A stretch of DNA of 7,137 nt from Desulfobulbus sp. Its GTDB lineage: Bacteria; Desulfobacterota; Desulfobulbia; Desulfobulbales; Desulfobulbaceae. The stretch's first letter is position 1, and each line of letters starts with the position of its first letter. Both the position numbers and the translations under genes were made by a program. Below, piece by piece: positions 1-4,245 of this stretch. The DNA is taken from positions 1 to 7,137 of the forward strand of contig JAGODN010000126.1 in assembly GCA_017998195.1 (NCBI GenBank), read 5' to 3'. The notes under the pieces were generated by a model. That model had not been told where the DNA came from. It saw only the letters and a list, made by a program, of their open reading frames with translations, and ran no database searches.

Positions 1-363
1 ACCATTCTCCACGGCGGCTCCCAGGTGGGCTACAACGACCTGCCGGAGAAGTTCCGCAACGGCGCGCCGCCGCCCGCCGACCAGGTCCGGCCCGAGGCGG
101 ACGCCGACCCCGCCCGGTCGGAGCAGGATCTGGTTCCTGGCCCGGCCGCGACCGTGCCCGAGGACAACTGGCCGCAGGCGGGTATCGATTTCAACGCCCT
201 GGTCAACGATTTCGAGACCCAGCTGATCGTCCAGGCGCTCAAGCTCACCCAGGGCAACAAAAAAGAGGCGGCCCGCCTGCTCAACCTGAAGCGGACCACC
301 CTCTTGGAAAAAATCAAGAAAAAGGAACTGTTCGCAAGCCTGGGCGAGGAGGAGAACGACTGA
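1..363 (+). CDS. Sigma-54-dependent activator, C-terminal fragment (5' end outside window)
   Basis: The frame is open from base 1, so this is the last 120 residues of a longer gene. The first residues (…LHGGSQVGYNDLPEKFR) match the end of the AAA+ sigma-54 interaction region. A Pro/Glu/Asp-rich linker follows (about residues 22-60). A Fis-type helix-turn-helix lies at about residues 65-112, with the hallmark order FETQLIVQAL, a short turn, KKEAARLLNLKRTTLLEKIKKKEL. In this family the AAA+ domain hydrolyses ATP to open sigma-54 RNA polymerase complexes and the Fis domain binds enhancer sites. The tail resembles FlrC/FlbD/FleQ-type flagellar regulators and other deltaproteobacterial activators. 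A flagellar role is inferred from flgB and the -24/-12 promoter nearby. The input domain cannot be seen. The gene ends with TGA six bases before the convergent stop of the next gene. The family call is secure; the exact regulator is not. Confidence 0.9.
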   Translation, partial: TILHGGSQVGYNDLPEKFRNGAPPPADQVRPEADADPARSEQDLVPGPAATVPEDNWPQAGIDFNALVNDFETQLIVQALKLTQGNKKEAARLLNLKRTTLLEKIKKKELFASLGEEEND

Positions 364-369
364 CGCGGC

Positions 370-2121
370 TCAGGCGGCCAGGTGTTCCGGCGCGGCCGCC
401 ATCCGCTGGCGCAGGTCCGCCGCCGTGACCGGGGTGACCAGGATGTCCCTGACTCCGTACTTGACCGCCTGCAGCACCAGCGTCCTGGTCCAGGCCGGGG
501 CGGCCGCCACCAGGGGGGCGCGCAGGCCGGCACTGGCCAGCTTGATGGCCACCCCGAACCCCTGCTCGCTGACCTCGCCCATCACCAGCACCACCATCCG
601 TACCCCGGGCGCCAGCGCCCCCTGCACCGGATCCTTGAAGTGACAGACCCGGCCGGTGCAGCCCATCTCCGCAAGCATCGCCAGGATCCGTTCGCTCTCC
701 CCGCGGTCGTCGCTGAACAGCACCACCTCGACCGCTGGCGGGGGGTCGCTTTCGCAGCCCGGCCCTGACCCTTCCTTTTCCGCCGTCTCCGACGCCGTGA
801 CTGTCGCCTCCGGCCCGGCCCCGGTCGACCTTTCCGCTTCCTCCAAGGCCGCATCCGCGCTCAGCTCCGGCAGCTCCACCCCGAGCAGGGAGGCCGGGAC
901 AAGCAGCTGCAGCCGGCCCAGGTCGCGGCCGGCAAAACTCACCCGGCCCGCGGCCAGGCAGTAGCCGCTTGCCGGCAGGGTCCGGCGGTCCGGCACCGCC
1001 GTCTCCACCGGGCCCCGGTCGAAACCCAGCCGGGCCACCCTGTCCTGCTCCGCGAACACGGCCGTGCACGCGCCGGCAATGACCGTGACCACCTTGGCAA
1101 ACCCATCGGCCAAGTCCGGGTCCAGCCGGTCCGCACCCATGGCCGCGGCCAGCTCGTGTTCCGGCAGCATGAGCAGGCTGCCGCCGAGCGCGGCCGCGGT
1201 CGGCAGGTCGGTGAGCACGCACCCCTCGCCCTCGCCCTCGCCGCGCACCGTGAGCCGGGCCAGCACCTGGAGGCCACCGGCCTGGGCGAGCGCCTCCTGT
1301 CGGTCGAGCACCAGTTGTCGCTCCGGGGTGATGCGCAGGCTGCCGCCGAGCAGGTTGCCCACCGCGTCAGCGGTGCGCGCCAGGCAGTCCGCCATCACCC
1401 TCCGGGCCAGTCGTTGGTTGTCCGGCCGCTCGGGCGCGTCGACGGCCGCAGGCCAGGCTGCGCCGTCCGCGCGGATCGTGTCCGCATCACCGTCCGGCCG
1501 GGCGAACTCCGCATCGCCATCCACCGCCTCGGCCGGGGTCGTCGCCGCACCCGCCGCCACCAGCCCGAAGGGGGCCGCGGGCAGGGCCAGGGTGAAGGCG
1601 CCGAAATCGCAGCCCTCGGCCTCCATGGGCAGGCTCAGCACCAGCACCTCGCCCGCGGGCAGGGACGCGGCCGCAACCGGTTCCCCGGCCGGCACCGCCT
1701 GCTGCCCGGCGGCCAGGAAGCGCACCTGGCGGGGGAACTGCTCCTTGAACACCGCGCTGAGCGCGCCGCAGACAATGCCCGCCACCTCGGCAAAGGTGTC
1801 GGCCGTCTCCTCGGTCCAGGCCTCCGCCTCCACGGCCTGCCGCAGTTCCACCTCGGGCAGCATGACCAGCAGCCCGCCGATGCGGAGGGCATCGCGCAGG
1901 CGCAGCAGCAGCAGTCCCATGCCCTCGACCTCGCCATCCAGGCGGACCGGGGCGAACACGCGCCCGCTGCCCACCTCCTCGCTGCCGAGCGCATGGCCGT
2001 CGATGAGCCGGAACACGGGCGCACCCAGGTGGAAGGGTTTGCCGATGAGCGCGGCCACCTCCTCCTGGATGCGGTCGCGACAGAGCGAAAGGGTCTGTTC
2101 GAGGCGTTCTCTGTGATTCAT
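370..2121 (-). CDS. Tandem CheX/CheC-like protein with degenerate C-terminal receiver domain
   Basis: This protein has 583 residues and no visible signal peptide or membrane segment, so it is probably cytoplasmic. ATG at 2121 is chosen because GGAG (2132-2129) lies 7 bases upstream; the longer reading from 2181 adds only an Arg/Pro-rich stretch. Residues about 25-190 and 240-412 are two copies of a CheX/CheC-like fold, each with a GG-LLMLPE-type strand/turn then a long helix ending AVF-EQ. CheC/CheX phosphatases use D-x3-E-x2-N. Copy 1 reads D108, E112, G115 (Asn lost). Copy 2 reads D339, K343, T346 (Glu and Asn lost). A low-complexity acidic linker (about 422-462) leads to a receiver-like domain (464-575). 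It keeps the acidic pair D471-D472, but has Val513 at the phospho-acceptor position, Ala541 for the Thr/Ser and Thr563 for the conserved Lys. I infer a binding or scaffold protein without phosphatase or phospho-acceptor chemistry. It follows the CheA-like gene on the same strand and has its own sigma-28-type promoter. Confidence 0.85.
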   Translation of the reverse strand: MNHRERLEQTLSLCRDRIQEEVAALIGKPFHLGAPVFRLIDGHALGSEEVGSGRVFAPVRLDGEVEGMGLLLLRLRDALRIGGLLVMLPEVELRQAVEAEAWTEETADTFAEVAGIVCGALSAVFKEQFPRQVRFLAAGQQAVPAGEPVAAASLPAGEVLVLSLPMEAEGCDFGAFTLALPAAPFGLVAAGAATTPAEAVDGDAEFARPDGDADTIRADGAAWPAAVDAPERPDNQRLARRVMADCLARTADAVGNLLGGSLRITPERQLVLDRQEALAQAGGLQVLARLTVRGEGEGEGCVLTDLPTAAALGGSLLMLPEHELAAAMGADRLDPDLADGFAKVVTVIAGACTAVFAEQDRVARLGFDRGPVETAVPDRRTLPASGYCLAAGRVSFAGRDLGRLQLLVPASLLGVELPELSADAALEEAERSTGAGPEATVTASETAEKEGSGPGCESDPPPAVEVVLFSDDRGESERILAMLAEMGCTGRVCHFKDPVQGALAPGVRMVVLVMGEVSEQGFGVAIKLASAGLRAPLVAAAPAWTRTLVLQAVKYGVRDILVTPVTAADLRQRMAAAPEHLAA

Positions 2122-2128
2122 GACACCG

Positions 2129-2132
2129 CTCC
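2129..2132 (-). promoter_or_regulatory. Ribosome binding site deciding the start at 2121
   Basis: On the minus strand, GGAG lies 7 bases before ATG at 2121. It supports this start over the upstream in-frame start at 2181. The extra 20 residues from that start would be encoded by DNA overlapping the sigma-28-type promoter's transcription start region. Confidence 0.65.
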
Positions 2133-2188
2133 GGCGGCGGGGAGAAGGGGAACAGCGCGGACCGGCGCCGCCCGGGCGCACTGTCCCT

Positions 2189-2216
2189 TCATCGGCGCGG
2201 CCGGCGAAAAGCTTTA
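2189..2216 (-). promoter_or_regulatory. Sigma-28 (FliA)-type promoter upstream of the tandem CheX-like gene
   Basis: Read on the minus strand, the -35-like element is TAAAGCTT (beginning at 2216) and the -10-like element is GCCGATGA (2196-2189). The enterobacterial FliA consensus is TAAAGTTT, 11 bases, GCCGATAA. This site matches 7 of 8 positions at the -10 and nearly all of the -35, with a spacer one base longer (TAAA and GCCGATGA are 16 apart, against 15). Transcription would start near 2182, giving a leader of about 60 bases before ATG 2121. It lies in the 121-base spacer between the two minus-strand genes, so the CheX-like gene could be expressed apart from the CheA-like gene as a late flagellar gene. 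Confidence 0.6.
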
Positions 2217-2242
2217 GCGCCCCCGGCCGGCCGCGGTCCGGC

Positions 2243-4006
2243 TCAGTCCTGCTTGGGGATCTTCAGGGTGATGCGCGTGCCCTTGCCGGGCCGCGAATGG
2301 ATGTCGATGGTGCCGCGCGCGGGCTGCAGGCTGGCCTTGACCGTGGCCAGGCCGGGCAGCGGGGCGCCGAGGAGGTCCGCCTCAGGCGGATGGAGGAGCA
2401 GTCGGGCGATTTCCGTGCTGGTGAGCGCCTCGGCCCGGTCCGGCTCGACCAGGCCGCGGGCCACGGCCCAGCCGATGATCCGGCGGGGGTCCATGCCCCG
2501 GCCGTCGTCCTCGACGCTCACCCAGAGCTGGCCGTCGCGGCGCAGGGCGAGCAGGCCGAGCCGGCCGTTGGTTGCCTTGCCGGCCCGTTCCCGGTCAACA
2601 GCGGCCTCCAGGCCGTGTTTGACCGCGTTCTGCAGCAGGTGGCCGAGCGGTTCGGCGAGCAGCACCGCGTCTTCCTGGTCGAGCAGTTCCTCCACCCCCT
2701 CCAGCCGGAAACGCAGCTTGCGGCCGAACTCCACGCTCAGGTCGTGCACCAGCCGCTGCAGCCGGCCGGCAAAGGCGCGCACCCAGTCGCGCCGGCAGCT
2801 CCCGGCCAGCTGGCGCAGCTCGGCCACCAGGGTCGCGGCCTCGCCGGTCAGCTCCGGCCGGGTTGCCAGCCGATCGATCAGGTTGATCATCCGGGCCAGG
2901 GTCTGCCCGTCCACCCCGACCTCCCGGTCCCCTGCCGCCAGCGACGGCGCCGGTGCCAGCCGCTCGGCCGCCACGGCCGCCCGCGCGGCCATCTCCCGCT
3001 TGCGCTGCTGGGTCTGCAGCGCCTCCTGGATCTGGTCCCGGGTGACCGAGCCCATGTCGACCAGCACCTCGCCGAGGCGGCGGGGCGCGGCCTCGGGACT
3101 CGCCTTCTGCAGCTGCAGGGCCGCCTCCACCGTGCCCGCGTCCACCAGCCCGGCCTCGACCAGCAGCTCGCCGATGGGCTGGCGAATCAGCCCCTGCAGG
3201 GAGGCCAGGTGATCGTCGAGTTCGGGCAGGTAGTCGCCGCCGGCAAGGTCCGAGTTGGCCGTGGCCGTGCGCATGGCATCGATGGCGCGGATGAAGATGC
3301 GCTCCGGGTATTCGGTCTGGAAAAATTCTCCGGCAACGAAGCGGTTGAGGGTCGATTCCAGGGCCGCGGCCAGCCGCTCCAGGTTCTGGCGGCCGAGAAA
3401 GGCGAAATTCTTGCGCAACCGGCCGAGCAGCCGGCACAATTCCGCCACCCGCTCGGGATCCACGGCGATGAAGTCCCAGAGCACGAATTCCTGCTCGGCC
3501 GCCTCGAGCAGAGCCCCGGTCTCGTCGACAAAGGCGGCCTGCATCTCCGGGTCCATGGCCGCACCGCCGGGATCCTCCTCGGTGGCCGCCGGACCGGCGT
3601 GCACGGAGCGGAGGATGGCTGCCGCCAGTTCGCCGGCGGCGGCGGCCAGGTGGCTGTCGCCCTGTTCGCCGGGCACCGTCGGCAGGGCCTGTTCCAGGAA
3701 GGCGATGGCCTCGGCGAGCAGGCCGATGTGGGCCGGGCTCAGCTCGACGATGCCCGAGCGGGCCAGGTCGAGCAGGTATTCCATGGCCTCGGCCGGGGCC
3801 GCCAGGTGGGGCAGCTCGAGTTCGGCGCAGGCCTTCTTGATGACCTCGAACAACCGGTGACAGAGTTGCGTTGCCTGCGGCAGGATGTCGCTCCGGTCGG
3901 GCTGACGCACCAGCGCGGCCACCACCGGCCTGGCCTGGCTGACCATGGCCAGACTCTCCTGCACGAATGTTGCCCGCTGTTCCCGCTCGTCCCTGGACTC
4001 CCGCAC
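2243..4006 (-). CDS. CheA-like protein with degenerate Hpt domains, MshEN-like motifs and no P5 domain (predicted pseudokinase)
   Basis: With the GTG start at 4006 (GGAGG, spacing 5) the protein has 587 residues. GTG 4018 (AGGAAG, spacing 6) is nearly as good and adds four residues; GTG 4144 lies in an inverted repeat and lacks a binding site. Domains: Hpt-like 1 (about 10-110), Hpt-like 2 (155-250), two MshEN-like motifs (277-300 and 310-333), CheA P3-like dimerisation region (about 363-425), and HATPase/P4 (426-587). Against the Hpt motif H-x-L-K-G-x2-x2-L-G, the histidine position is Glu54 in Hpt 1 (EVIKKACAELEL; His50 is four residues off) and Gly195 in Hpt 2 (GRLRKNFAFLG). The P4 N box (HLLQNAVKHGLE, Asn460) and G1 box (DDGRGMD, 500-506) are intact. 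The G2 box GRGVGMD is replaced by APLPGLA (548-554) with a shortened lid. The protein stops right after the last P4 strand, so the CheW-like P5 domain is missing. I infer nucleotide binding without normal phosphotransfer or receptor coupling. Confidence 0.85.
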   Translation of the reverse strand: MRESRDEREQRATFVQESLAMVSQARPVVAALVRQPDRSDILPQATQLCHRLFEVIKKACAELELPHLAAPAEAMEYLLDLARSGIVELSPAHIGLLAEAIAFLEQALPTVPGEQGDSHLAAAAGELAAAILRSVHAGPAATEEDPGGAAMDPEMQAAFVDETGALLEAAEQEFVLWDFIAVDPERVAELCRLLGRLRKNFAFLGRQNLERLAAALESTLNRFVAGEFFQTEYPERIFIRAIDAMRTATANSDLAGGDYLPELDDHLASLQGLIRQPIGELLVEAGLVDAGTVEAALQLQKASPEAAPRRLGEVLVDMGSVTRDQIQEALQTQQRKREMAARAAVAAERLAPAPSLAAGDREVGVDGQTLARMINLIDRLATRPELTGEAATLVAELRQLAGSCRRDWVRAFAGRLQRLVHDLSVEFGRKLRFRLEGVEELLDQEDAVLLAEPLGHLLQNAVKHGLEAAVDRERAGKATNGRLGLLALRRDGQLWVSVEDDGRGMDPRRIIGWAVARGLVEPDRAEALTSTEIARLLLHPPEADLLGAPLPGLATVKASLQPARGTIDIHSRPGKGTRITLKIPKQD

Positions 4007-4111
4007 CGCTCCCTCCACGTTGCACTTCCTGTCCGGGGCCGCGGCCGCCTCTGCTGCGGCCCGACCCGTTTGCTGCCAAAAAGATGACACCTGCCTTCGC
4101 CGCGCCCGCGC

Positions 4112-4163
4112 CCGTGCGCCCGCGGCCGGTGCGAAACCCTGCACACCGGCCGCGGGCGCACGG
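4112..4163. repeat. Perfect 20-bp inverted repeat with 12-base loop
   Basis: The left arm 4112-4131 (CCGTGCGCC…GGCCGGTG) is the exact reverse complement of the right arm 4144-4163 (CACCGGCC…GGCGCACGG). The loop is 4132-4143 (CGAAACCCTGCA). Pairing breaks at the next bases on both sides. No T-run follows on either strand, so it is not a typical intrinsic terminator. The right arm ends one base before the -24 TGG of the sigma-54 promoter. It could be an operator for a dimeric regulator, a DNA cruciform, or a leader hairpin for the leftward CheA-like transcript; the sequence does not decide between these. Confidence 0.85.
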
Positions 4164-4164
4164 C

Positions 4165-4180
4165 TGGAATGGTTATTGCT
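4165..4180 (+). promoter_or_regulatory. Sigma-54 (-24/-12) promoter for the TPR gene-flgB operon
   Basis: TGGAATGGTTATTGCT fits the consensus TGGCAC-G-N4-TTGC-W with exact spacing: the GG and GC pairs, the second-position A, the following G and TTGC all match, and only the two C's of CAC differ. Transcription would begin near 4190-4191. That makes an ATG at 4195 almost leaderless and favours ATG 4246. An activator of the type encoded at 1-363 would be needed; no enhancer site can be named with confidence. Confidence 0.6.
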
Positions 4181-4245
4181 TGGACTGAGCCCAGATGACC
4201 GGCGTGCGAGCGCCGTCCCCCCTGCAATCCCTGCCTGTTCCTGCC

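Larger units (their letters stand above)
4007..4194. other. Divergent intergenic control region
   Basis: About 190-240 bases separate the divergent CheA-like and TPR genes, depending on the start codons chosen. It holds the 52-base inverted repeat and the rightward -24/-12 promoter described separately. I see no convincing sigma-28, sigma-54 or sigma-70 element reading left toward the CheA-like gene. Its promoter is therefore unassigned; only two candidate ribosome binding sites are visible. Confidence 0.6.

Noticed and set aside
373..400. 7-bp inverted repeat (GGCGGCC…GGCCGCC) just past the activator's stop
   Set aside because: It has a 14-base loop, no T-run on either strand, and lies inside the coding region of the CheX-like gene. 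It is not a convincing terminator.
1064..2217. Two long plus-strand open frames antisense to the CheX-like gene
   Set aside because: Products are Ser/Arg/Ala-rich or Gly/His/Arg-rich with no domains, as expected for shadows of a G+C-rich gene.
2218..2242. G+C-rich stretch after the CheA-like stop as a terminator
   Set aside because: Only short, overlapping CCGG-type pairings are possible, with no T-run, so a terminator cannot be supported.
2120..4087. Long plus-strand open frame (about 655 codons) antisense to the CheA-like gene
   Set aside because: It mirrors a real gene with clear HATPase and Hpt-like domains, and its own product is low-complexity without motifs.
4007..4144. N-terminal extension of the CheA-like protein to GTG 4144
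   Set aside because: The added residues are Ala/Arg-rich with no domain, there is no ribosome binding site, and the start lies at the edge of the inverted repeat.
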